Origin: Verrucomicrobiota bacterium
GTDB lineage: Bacteria; Verrucomicrobiota; Verrucomicrobiia; Limisphaerales; J093
DNA: 64,000 bases
Reading direction: 5' to 3'
Assembly: GCA_016871715.1 (NCBI GenBank)
Contig: VHCO01000011.1
Span: 1 to 64,000 of the forward strand
Position 1 is the first letter of the stretch; each line of letters begins with the position of its first letter. The notes beneath the pieces were generated by a model. That model was not told the DNA's origin, did no database searches, and saw only the letters and a program-made list of their open reading frames with translations. This document shows positions 39,937 through 48,226 of this stretch, in pieces. The position numbers and the translations under genes are program-made.

Positions 39937-40380
39937 ATGAAACAGCCCCTCCGTGATATCGTCGGCGGCTTCTACAGCCTGCTCTCCGGGATGCGCGTGA
40001 CGATCGCGCAGTTCTTCAAGCCGTCGGTGACCGTGCATTACCCGCACGAGTCGCTCCAGATGCCGGCGCGCTTCCGCGGCCACATCGAGTTGGTGCGCGA
40101 CCCGGCGACCGGCAAGGCCGTTTGCTTCGCCTGCAAGGTGTGCGAGAAATCCTGCCCGAGCGACTGCATCACGGTCGAGGGGGCCAAGCTCGAGGGGGCC
40201 AAGCGCAAGTCGGTCACGCAGTTCCGGCTCGACTTCACCAAGTGCAGCTTGTGCGGTTCGTGTGTCGAGGCGTGCAAGAGCAACGCGATCCGGTTCAGTC
40301 GCCAGTACAACCTGGCCAGCACCAACAAGGATGAGTTCGTGATGGACCTGTTCAAGCGCCTGGAGGCGGAGGGCCAATGA
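39937..40380 (+). CDS. nuoI: NADH-quinone oxidoreductase subunit I
   Basis: Two 4Fe-4S motifs: CFACKVCEKSCP and CSLCGSCVEACK. Confidence 0.95.
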   Translation: MKQPLRDIVGGFYSLLSGMRVTIAQFFKPSVTVHYPHESLQMPARFRGHIELVRDPATGKAVCFACKVCEKSCPSDCITVEGAKLEGAKRKSVTQFRLDFTKCSLCGSCVEACKSNAIRFSRQYNLASTNKDEFVMDLFKRLEAEGQ

Positions 40381-40910
40381 CGGGATTCCCCGGCTCCGAG
40401 GCGATTGTCGCCGGTATTTTCCTGGTGGCCGTGGCGACCACGGTGGCCGGCGCGTTGATCGCCGCGCTCACCACACGCATCATCCGCAGCGTCTGCGGCC
40501 TGGCCCTGTGCTGTGTCGGCTTGGCCGGCCTCTACTACTTCCTCCATAGCCCGTTCCTGGCGCTGATGGAGATCCTGATCTACGTCGGAGCGGTGTGTGT
40601 GACGATTGTCTTTGCGATCATGCTGGCCGAACCTGAGGAAAGCGCGGCCCAGGAAAAGCGGGGCACGGTTTGGCTCGGGTCGGCCGTCGGCCTGGTCTTG
40701 GGCGGGGCCATCTTCTGGGGCTTGGCCCGCTTGGGCCTAGCGGGGCCGTGGTCGGTGCCCGCGACACGGGTGACGGACGGTTCGGTGCCGGCGCTGGGCG
40801 TGGCACTGCTGACCACCTACAGCATGGCCTTCGAGCTGATCTCGCTGGTGCTCCTAGTCGCGATTCTGGGGGCCCTGGTCATCGCGCGGACGGGGAGAAC
40901 CCAACCATGA
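40377..40910 (+). CDS. nuoJ: NADH-quinone oxidoreductase subunit J
   Basis: 'HSPFLALMEILIYVGAVCVTIVFAIMLAEPEE' and operon position. Confidence 0.92.
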   Translation: MTGFPGSEAIVAGIFLVAVATTVAGALIAALTTRIIRSVCGLALCCVGLAGLYYFLHSPFLALMEILIYVGAVCVTIVFAIMLAEPEESAAQEKRGTVWLGSAVGLVLGGAIFWGLARLGLAGPWSVPATRVTDGSVPALGVALLTTYSMAFELISLVLLVAILGALVIARTGRTQP

Positions 40911-41233
40911 CGCTGACCAACCTCCACGAACAACTGGGTGTCTACCTGGTGTTGGCGGCCTTTCTGTTCGCCACGGGCGTGTACGGGTTGGTCCGACGCC
41001 GGACCTTGATTGGGATGCTGATAGCCGGCGAGCTGATCTTCGCGGCCGCCTCCCTGAATCTGATGGCGCTGAACCGGTTCGTGGCGCCCGACCCGGCGGT
41101 GGGCCAGATCTTTGTGTTGTTCATCATGGGCTTGGCGGCGGCGGAAGTGGCCATTGCCTTGAGCATCGTGATCGCGGTCTACCGCAATTACCGGTCCGTC
41201 AACGCTAAGGACTTGTCCGACCTCAACGGGTAG
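40907..41233 (+). CDS. nuoK: NADH-quinone oxidoreductase subunit K
   Basis: 'FATGVYGLVRRRTLIGMLIAGELIFAAASLNLMALNRF..GQIFVLFIMGLAAAEVAIALSIVIAVYRNY'; start MTLTNLHEQ. Confidence 0.95.
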   Translation: MTLTNLHEQLGVYLVLAAFLFATGVYGLVRRRTLIGMLIAGELIFAAASLNLMALNRFVAPDPAVGQIFVLFIMGLAAAEVAIALSIVIAVYRNYRSVNAKDLSDLNG

Positions 41234-41237
41234 CCGC

Positions 41238-42713
41238 ATGGAAACGCCCCACGATCTCCGCTTGCTCTTCGCCATCCTCGCGCCCCTCGTCGGGACCGGG
41301 TTGGTGATGGCGGCCGGCCGGCGACCGAATCTGAGGGAGGGCTGCTCGTTCCTGGCGGCGGCGACTCTGTTTGGCCTGACGATCTCCCTGGTCCCGGACA
41401 TTCGGGCGGGCAAGACGCTGCACTATACCCTCTTCGAGCTGCTGCCCGGCCTGAGCTTCGCGTTGCGCGCGGACGCTATGTCCATGATCTTCGCGGTGTC
41501 GGCCTCCTCTCTCTGGATCATCACGGTCTTCTACTCGGCCGGTTACATGCGCGGCTTGCAGGAACACGCGCAGACCCGGTTTGGCGCCTGCTTCGCCCTG
41601 GCCTTGTTTGGGGCCATCGGGTGCGCCTTTGCCGACAACCTGCTGACGCTCTATCTGTTCTACGAGATTGTCAGTGTCTGTACTTACCCGTTGGTGGCTC
41701 ATCACCAAGACGAGGAAGGGTACGCCGGCGGCAAGAAATACCTCGTCTACCTGACCGGCACGGCCAAAGGTCTGATCCTGCCCGCCATGGTGCTGATCTA
41801 TGTCTTGTCCGGCACCCTCGATTTCGCCGACAACATTCAGACGGGCATTCTCCCGCCCGAACTGCACCGGGGCCTGGTGACCGGCCTGTACATCGCTTGC
41901 CTGCTGGGCTTCGCCAAGAACGGCATCATGCCGCTCCATCATTGGCTGCCCGGCGCCATGGTCGCCCCCACGCCCGTGAGCGCCCTCCTCCACGCGGTGG
42001 CGGTGGTCAAGGTCGGCGTGTTCTCGACCGCCCGCGTCATGCTCTACGTCTTCGGTGTCGATTGCATGGACGCCCTCAACCTCGGGATACCGACCGCGTA
42101 CTTTGTCTCGTTCACCATCCTGGGCGCGTCGGTGGTCGCCCTGAGCACAGACGACCTCAAGGCGCGGTTGGCGTACTCGACGGTCAGTCAGCTCTCGTAC
42201 ATCATCCTTGGGGTGGCGTTGCTCAAACCGGCGGCGCTCCAGGGCGGCCTGTTGCATATCGCCCATCACGCCTTTGCCAAGATCACCCTCTTCTTCTGCG
42301 CGGGGGCGATCTACGTGGCGACCCATAAGAAGAAGATCTCCGAGATGAGCGGTTTGGGCCGAGCGATGCCCTTCACCTTCGGCGCGTTCGCCATCGCCTC
42401 GCTGAGCATGATTGGCGCCCCGCCCGTCGCGGGCTTCGTCACCAAATGGTATCTGCTGCTCGGCGCCCTCGATGCCGGGTCGATCGGGATCCTGGTGGTC
42501 TTGATCGCCAGCACCTTGCTCAATGCGGCGTACTTCGCCCCGGTGGTCTACCAGGCCTTCTTCGGCAAGGCCGCTGACTCGGGCGGTGGCCACGGCCACC
42601 GCGAAGCGCACCCAGCCATGGTGATCCCGCTGAGCATCAGCGCGGTCATCTCGGTGTTGCTGGGCATCTACCCCGATTTCTTCGCCCGTTTTGTCCAAGC
42701 CATGTTGCCATGA
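41238..42713 (+). CDS. Extra antiporter-like (MrpD/NuoM-superfamily) proton-channel subunit
   Basis: 'LYLFYEIVSVCTYPLVAHHQDEEGYAGGKKYLVYLTGTAKG', 'KNGIMPLHHWLPGAMVAPTPVSALLHAVAVVKVGVF', 'DDLKARLAYSTVSQLSYIILG'. Confidence 0.9.
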   Translation: METPHDLRLLFAILAPLVGTGLVMAAGRRPNLREGCSFLAAATLFGLTISLVPDIRAGKTLHYTLFELLPGLSFALRADAMSMIFAVSASSLWIITVFYSAGYMRGLQEHAQTRFGACFALALFGAIGCAFADNLLTLYLFYEIVSVCTYPLVAHHQDEEGYAGGKKYLVYLTGTAKGLILPAMVLIYVLSGTLDFADNIQTGILPPELHRGLVTGLYIACLLGFAKNGIMPLHHWLPGAMVAPTPVSALLHAVAVVKVGVFSTARVMLYVFGVDCMDALNLGIPTAYFVSFTILGASVVALSTDDLKARLAYSTVSQLSYIILGVALLKPAALQGGLLHIAHHAFAKITLFFCAGAIYVATHKKKISEMSGLGRAMPFTFGAFAIASLSMIGAPPVAGFVTKWYLLLGALDAGSIGILVVLIASTLLNAAYFAPVVYQAFFGKAADSGGGHGHREAHPAMVIPLSISAVISVLLGIYPDFFARFVQAMLP

Positions 42714-42973
42714 GATTGCTGCGTTGGATCGAGTTCCTGCGAAACCGCCTGCGGACGGTGGTTTGGGTCTGCCTGGTGGTGCTGGGCCTCCTTGTGGTGG
42801 TGGACGCCCTGCCGGGGCTGGTGGACAAAGAGCATCATGCCCATACCGCCCCCGAGCGATGGCCGGCCTTTTGGGCCGTGTTCGGATTCGTCGGGTGCGT
42901 CGCCTTGATCGTCTTGTCGAAGTGGTTCGGGCACGCCGGCATCATGCAGCGCGAGGATTACTACGATGAGTGA
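42710..42973 (+). CDS. Small two-TM protein within the complex I operon
   Basis: 87 aa, two hydrophobic helices, 4-nt overlap upstream and 8-nt overlap downstream. Confidence 0.75.
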   Translation: MRLLRWIEFLRNRLRTVVWVCLVVLGLLVVVDALPGLVDKEHHAHTAPERWPAFWAVFGFVGCVALIVLSKWFGHAGIMQREDYYDE

Positions 42974-44759
42974 TTGGTGGGTCCATCCGGCGTCGATCTT
43001 GATCCTCGGCGGCCTGCTGCTGCGGTGGGTGCCCGCGCGGTTCAAACGCGCTTATCTCCTGCTCGTCCCTCTTCTCGTCTTCGGGCGCATCCTCGGCCTG
43101 ACCCACGGCACCTTCGGCCAGGTCCAGTTCCTCGAGTGGACGTTGGTCTTCGGGCGCGTCGATGCCTTGAGCACCGTCTTCGGGTACATCATGAGTCTGA
43201 TGTGCCTCCTGGGCACGCTGTACGGACTCCATGTCCGGGACGATGGCCAACATCTGGCCGCCTGGACCTATGTGGGCGGTTCGCTGGGGGCCATTTACGC
43301 AGGCGATTTGCTGACCTTGTTCTTGTTCTGGGAACTCATGGCGCTCTCGTCCGTGTTCCTCATCTGGTGCCGGCGCCGCCCCGAATCTCTGGGGGCAGGC
43401 TTCCGCTACCTGCTGGTACACACCGCGGGCGGTGTGGCGCTGCTGGCAGGCATCGTCCTGCACGGCCAGGCGACGGGCGGCGACCTGACCTTCGGCGCGT
43501 TCGATGTCAAGGCGCCGACGCTGGCGACCTATCTGATCATGACCGGCTTCATCCTCAACGCGGCGGTGCCCCCGCTCCATGCCTGGCTGCCGGACGCGTA
43601 CGGGGAGGCCACGTTCAACGGTTCAGTGTTCTTGTGCGCCTTCACCACCAAGACCGCGGTCTACGCGTTGTGCCGCGGGTTTGCCGGCATGGAGATCCTG
43701 GTGCCCTTGGGGGTGATCATGGCGCTCTATGGCGTCGTCTATGCCGTGCTCGAGAACGACTGCCGCCGCCTGCTCGCCTATCACATCATCAGTCAGGTGG
43801 GTTACATGGTCGCCGGCGTCGGGCTGGGGACCGAGTTGGCCATCAACGGCGCCTGCGCGCACGCCTTCGCGCACATCCTCTACAAGGGCCTTCTGTTCAT
43901 GGGTTGCGGCGCCGTCCTGCACATGACCGGCCAGAGCAAGTTCACCGAATTGGGCGGGCTCTACCAGAAGATGCCCTGGACCTTCCTCTTCACCCTGCTG
44001 GGAGGGCTCTCGATCTCGGCGTTCCCCCTCTTCAGCGGTTTTGTCAGCAAATCGATGATCGTGGCGGCGGGTTTCGAGGAGCATAAGCTCTGGGCGGGCT
44101 TTCTGCTGATGCTGGCGTCGGTGGGCACCTTCTTGCACACGGGCCTCAAGGTCCCTTACTTCATTTGGTTCGGCAAAAACCACTGCCGACCGGAGACGTG
44201 GGCGCGGGCGGCGGAGCCGCCCTGGAACATGAACGCCGCCATGGCCGTGGCGTCGATCTTGTGCGTGTTCATCGGCTGCTATACTCCGTACCTCTACCAG
44301 ATGCTGCCTTACCCAGTCGACTACCACCCCTACACGGCCTATCACGTCTCGGAGACCCTGCAGGTGTTGTTGTTCACCGCCGTGGGCTTCTTTCTCCTGA
44401 TCTGCAAGCTCGAGCCCGAGCCCACCATCAGCTTGGACATGGACTGGTTCTATCGCATGGGCGGGCGCGCCTTTCGATGGCTGGCGCGCCAACCGGTTCA
44501 GCTCCTCGACACCTGCGTGGGTGAACTCTACCGGGTGGCGGGTATGGTACCCCTGATGCGCTCGGCTCGCCTGGCCGGTCGGTTCGATCAAAGCGTCATC
44601 GACGGGCTGGTGGACGGGTTGGCCCACAGCATCCGGGGTCTGGGCCAACGCCTGCGCGCCGTCCAGCGCGGCCACGTGCAGCAGAGCTTGGCGGTCGCCT
44701 TGGGTGTGGCGGCCCTGTTCATCCTGCTTTTCCTCCTGTTCTCAAGCGACCCGCGATGA
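42966..44759 (+). CDS. NuoL/MrpD-like antiporter subunit with C-terminal extension
   Basis: 'KAPTLATYLIMTGFILNAAVPPLHAWLPDAYGEATFNGSVFLCAFTTKTAVYAL'; C-terminal 'LRAVQRGHVQQSLAVALGVAALFILLFLLF' resembling the NuoL lateral-helix anchor. Confidence 0.88.
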   Translation: MSDWWVHPASILILGGLLLRWVPARFKRAYLLLVPLLVFGRILGLTHGTFGQVQFLEWTLVFGRVDALSTVFGYIMSLMCLLGTLYGLHVRDDGQHLAAWTYVGGSLGAIYAGDLLTLFLFWELMALSSVFLIWCRRRPESLGAGFRYLLVHTAGGVALLAGIVLHGQATGGDLTFGAFDVKAPTLATYLIMTGFILNAAVPPLHAWLPDAYGEATFNGSVFLCAFTTKTAVYALCRGFAGMEILVPLGVIMALYGVVYAVLENDCRRLLAYHIISQVGYMVAGVGLGTELAINGACAHAFAHILYKGLLFMGCGAVLHMTGQSKFTELGGLYQKMPWTFLFTLLGGLSISAFPLFSGFVSKSMIVAAGFEEHKLWAGFLLMLASVGTFLHTGLKVPYFIWFGKNHCRPETWARAAEPPWNMNAAMAVASILCVFIGCYTPYLYQMLPYPVDYHPYTAYHVSETLQVLLFTAVGFFLLICKLEPEPTISLDMDWFYRMGGRAFRWLARQPVQLLDTCVGELYRVAGMVPLMRSARLAGRFDQSVIDGLVDGLAHSIRGLGQRLRAVQRGHVQQSLAVALGVAALFILLFLLFSSDPR

Positions 44760-46261
44760 CCTCCCCAGGCCCAACTGCCGACCTGCCCGTGCTCAGCTTG
44801 CTGATCTTCGCGCCGTTGCTGGGCGCAGGCGTTGCCTCCGTGCTCAGGAACGAGCGCGCGCTGCGCTGGTGGAGCCTCGCCTGCACGCTGGTTGTGGCGG
44901 CCTCTTCGCTGCCTTTGTACGGGTGGTTCGACATCGGCACGGCCCAGTTCCAGTTTGTCGAGCATGCGGCCTGGATTCCTTGGCTCAACATCCATTACAC
45001 CCTGGGGTTGGACGGCATCAGCCTGCTGCTGGTGCTGCTGACCACGTTGATCATGCCGTTGTGTGTGCTCGCCTCGTGGCGCTACATCGCCACGCGCGTC
45101 AAGGAGTTCATGGTCTGCCTGCTGATCATGGAAGCGGCCATGATCGGCGTCTTTTGCGCCTTGGACTTCGTTCTCTTCTTCGTGTTCTGGGAAGCGATGT
45201 TGATTCCGATGGCTTTGCTGATCGGCATCTGGGGCGGGCCGCGCAAGGTTTATGCTGCGCTCAAGTTCTTCATCTACACCATGGCCGGCTCGGTGTTCTT
45301 GCTGGTGGCCATCATCGCCCTCTATCTCGAGGCGGGCACTTTTCACATCCCGGACCTCATGGGGCGCCCGTATGCCACGGGATTTCAGTGCTGGGTGTTC
45401 CTGGCCTTCTTCCTGTCCTTCGCCATCAAGGTGCCGATGTTCCCGTTCCACACCTGGCTGCCGGCGGCCCACGTCGAGGCGCCTACCGCCGGCAGCGTGG
45501 TCCTCGCCAGCATCCTGTTGAAGATGGGCACGTACGGTTTCCTGCGTTTTTCGCTGCCAATCGCCCCAGCGGCAACGCACTTGTTCACCCCGTACGTCCT
45601 CGGCTTATCCGTCGTGGCCATTCTCTACGGCGGCTTCACGGCGCTGGCGCAGAGCGACCTCAAGAAATTGGTCGCCTACTCGAGCGTCGGCCACATGGGT
45701 TTCGCTACGCTCGGCATCTTTACCTTGAACGCCAGCGGCATCGAGGGCGCCGCCCTGGTGATGGTCAATCACGGGGTGACCACCGGCGCCCTGTTCATCG
45801 CTGTGGGCATTATTTTCGAACGCTTGCACACGCGCGACCTGTCGCAGACCGCCGGTCTGGGCAAGTTCATGCCGATCTTCGCCGGGTTCCTGGGGGTGTT
45901 CTGTTTGTCGTCCTTGGCCTTCCCAGGCACCAATAGTTTCATTGGCGAGTTCCTCGTGTTGAGCGGCGGCTTCGCGTACTCGAAAGCGCTGGCCATTAGC
46001 GTTGTGCCCGGCGTGATCCTGGCCGCGGCTTACATGCTGCGCATGTTGCAGACGGTGGCTTACGGCGGCGTGCGCAACCCGAGCCATGCGGGCTTGGCCG
46101 ACCTCGAGGGGCGCGAGATCCTCACCCTGGCCCCGCTGCTGGTCTTCGTGTTTTGGATTGGGCTCAATCCGGAACCGTTCACTCGCGTCCTCGACGCCAC
46201 GGTCCAACATCTCCTCGCCCAGGTGCATCGCGCCGGTCCGCTGACTTCGTCGTTGCCATGA
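44756..46261 (+). CDS. nuoM: NADH-quinone oxidoreductase subunit M
   Basis: 'FVFWEAMLIPMALLIGIWGG', 'FHTWLPAAHVEAPTAGSVVLASILLKMGTYGFLRFSLP', 'DLKKLVAYSSVGHMGF'. Confidence 0.95.
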   Translation: MTSPGPTADLPVLSLLIFAPLLGAGVASVLRNERALRWWSLACTLVVAASSLPLYGWFDIGTAQFQFVEHAAWIPWLNIHYTLGLDGISLLLVLLTTLIMPLCVLASWRYIATRVKEFMVCLLIMEAAMIGVFCALDFVLFFVFWEAMLIPMALLIGIWGGPRKVYAALKFFIYTMAGSVFLLVAIIALYLEAGTFHIPDLMGRPYATGFQCWVFLAFFLSFAIKVPMFPFHTWLPAAHVEAPTAGSVVLASILLKMGTYGFLRFSLPIAPAATHLFTPYVLGLSVVAILYGGFTALAQSDLKKLVAYSSVGHMGFATLGIFTLNASGIEGAALVMVNHGVTTGALFIAVGIIFERLHTRDLSQTAGLGKFMPIFAGFLGVFCLSSLAFPGTNSFIGEFLVLSGGFAYSKALAISVVPGVILAAAYMLRMLQTVAYGGVRNPSHAGLADLEGREILTLAPLLVFVFWIGLNPEPFTRVLDATVQHLLAQVHRAGPLTSSLP

Positions 46262-47688
46262 CGTTCTCCTCCTTTCTGCTGGCCTTCTTGCCTGAATTGG
46301 CGCTGCTCGTGGGTGCGCTGGTCCTGTTCGTCATTTCCTTGGGCGAGGAGCGCGTGGACCGCGCGCGATCAGCCGCTCTTCTCGTCGCCGCCGCCGCCGC
46401 GGTCGCAAGCGCGCTGGGGTTGGGCCAACAGGCGCTCTTGTTCGATGGCGCCTACCGCATCGATGCCTTCTCGCAGTGGCTCAAGCTGGCGTTGACGGTC
46501 GGCTTTCTGTTGATCTTGTTGGCTAGCCGGGAGCTGCCCGACATCCGGCGCGACGTGAAGCCGGAGTATTACTTCTTCCTGGCGCTGAGCGTGTGCGGGT
46601 TGGTGATGTTAGTCAGTTGCGTCGAGGTCATCACCTTGGTGGTGGCCCTGGAGTTGTCCGCCTTCCCCCTGTATTTCCTGGTGGCGATGCGGCGGGAACG
46701 CGCCGGGCAGCGCAGTCAGATGGAGGCTGCCATCAAGTACATCATGTTCGGCATCGCCGCCAATGGGATCATGCTCTTCGGCCTGAGTTACCTGTTCGGC
46801 CTGACCGGAACGACATCGTTGCAGGGCATGGCCGCCCAGCTCGGGCCGGTCCTCCAGTCGCCCTTGGCCATGGTGGGTCTGGGGCTGACCTGTGTCGGGC
46901 TGTTCTACAAACTCGCCGTGTTCCCGTTCCATTTCTGGACCCCGGACGTTTACCAAGGCGCCTCGAACGAGACTGCTAGCCTCGTCGCTTCGCTCCCAAA
47001 GGTCGGGGCTGTGGCGGTCTTGGTCCGCTTCACCTCGCTGGCTGCGCCTGACGATCGGACCCTGCCCGGGCTGATCGCGCTGCTAGCCGGCGCCTCGATG
47101 TTCTACGGTAACCTCATTGCGCTGCAGCAGAAGGACCTCAAACGTCTGCTCGGGTTTTCGGGAATTGCCCATGCTGGCTATGCCTTGGTGGGGTTTGTGG
47201 CCCTGGACACCGCCGGCTACACAGCCGCCCTGTATTACATCGTCGGCTACTTGTTCATGGTTCTGGCCGGCTTCGTCGTCATCTCCCATGTCTCCCGAGA
47301 TGGCGCCAACGTCGCCCTCGAGGAACTCGCCGGCCTGCACCGGCGAGCGCCCCTCCTGGCGCTGACCCTGGTCGTGGGCATGTTCGCCTTGGCTGGCCTT
47401 CCCCCTTTCGTCGGGTTTTTCGGCAAGCTAGCGTTGTTGAAGGCGGCTCTGGCCAAGGGCTATTTGGCCCTAGTGATTGTCACCGTGATTAACGCCGCGA
47501 TTGCCGTCTACTATTACCTGGCCGTCGTCCGCGAAGCCTGCTTCCGGGATCCGGGCGACCAGCGCGCGATTCCCCTCTGTTGGTCCGCGCGCACGCTGTG
47601 CGGCTTGTTGATCGCCGGGATCCTGCTCTTGGGCGTCGGCCCCGCCCGAGTTCTCGAAACCATCGCCGGTTCGCTCTCCCCCCCGTGA
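46258..47688 (+). CDS. nuoN: NADH-quinone oxidoreductase subunit N
   Basis: 'FPFHFWTPDVYQGASNETASLVASLPKVGAVAVLVRF', 'DLKRLLGFSGIAHAGYALVG'; start MTFSSFLL. Confidence 0.94.
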   Translation: MTFSSFLLAFLPELALLVGALVLFVISLGEERVDRARSAALLVAAAAAVASALGLGQQALLFDGAYRIDAFSQWLKLALTVGFLLILLASRELPDIRRDVKPEYYFFLALSVCGLVMLVSCVEVITLVVALELSAFPLYFLVAMRRERAGQRSQMEAAIKYIMFGIAANGIMLFGLSYLFGLTGTTSLQGMAAQLGPVLQSPLAMVGLGLTCVGLFYKLAVFPFHFWTPDVYQGASNETASLVASLPKVGAVAVLVRFTSLAAPDDRTLPGLIALLAGASMFYGNLIALQQKDLKRLLGFSGIAHAGYALVGFVALDTAGYTAALYYIVGYLFMVLAGFVVISHVSRDGANVALEELAGLHRRAPLLALTLVVGMFALAGLPPFVGFFGKLALLKAALAKGYLALVIVTVINAAIAVYYYLAVVREACFRDPGDQRAIPLCWSARTLCGLLIAGILLLGVGPARVLETIAGSLSPP

Positions 47689-47769
47689 CCACTCCATACT
47701 CCATAACCACGGTGCCGTGGCGGGTAGACGTCATCGCCTCGGACGCCTTGGCACTCTGGCACTTACAAC

Positions 47770-47793
47770 ATGCCAGATAAAAAGACGTTGACA
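47770..47793 (+). repeat. 18-nt-phased TTGACA element, copy 3
   Basis: ATGCCAGATAAAAAGACGTTGACA. Confidence 0.6.
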
Positions 47794-47908
47794 ACCCGCA
47801 TCTGCTCATCTGCTTGGCTGACCGAGCATGTCGGTTGTCAAAAGACCCATCTCCAGTGCGTTGGCACGGCGGCTTTGGCCTCTGGCACTGTCCTGTCAGA
47901 CTGACGGT

Positions 47909-47932
47909 ATGGCGGGTATAAAGTTATTGACA
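47909..47932 (+). repeat. 18-nt-phased TTGACA element, copy 4 (most degenerate)
   Basis: ATGGCGGGTATAAAGTTATTGACA. Confidence 0.55.
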
Positions 47933-47999
47933 GCGACAGAGGAGAGATCCGGGGGTTGGCGTGCGAGTCTTCTCGGTGCTTCTTGGTCTCCCCCTCGCT

Positions 48000-48120
48000 T
48001 GGTCGTTGGCCCGCACCTTGTGCGGTGCGGCTTGTCGATCTGCCAGGATCCTGCCGTTGGGCGTTGCCCAAGCCCGAGTTCGCTAAGCCATCGCCATCGC
48101 CGCTTCGCTTTCCCCGAACC
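48000..48120 (+). pseudogene. Degenerate duplicate of the nuoN 3' end
   Basis: CGCACCTTGTGCGGTGCGGCTTGTCGATCTGCCAGGATCCTGCCGTTGGGCGTTGCCCAAGCCCGAGTTCGCTAAGCCATCGCC...CTTCGCTTTCCCC aligns with nuoN 47588-47685 CGCACGCTGTGCGGCTTGTTGATCGCCGGGATCCTGCTCTTGGGCGTCGGCCCCGCCCGAGTTCTCGAAACCATCGCCGGTTCGCTCTCCCC; in-frame stops/indels. Confidence 0.8.
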
Positions 48121-48226
48121 GCCCTGCCCCGCTGCTGCAGCAAGCGGCAAAGTTGCGATCGTGAGTGTGACGGCGCGGCGGTGCTCGACTGGGCGTGCCG
48201 CCGCAGCCGCCCATCGACCGGCCGCA

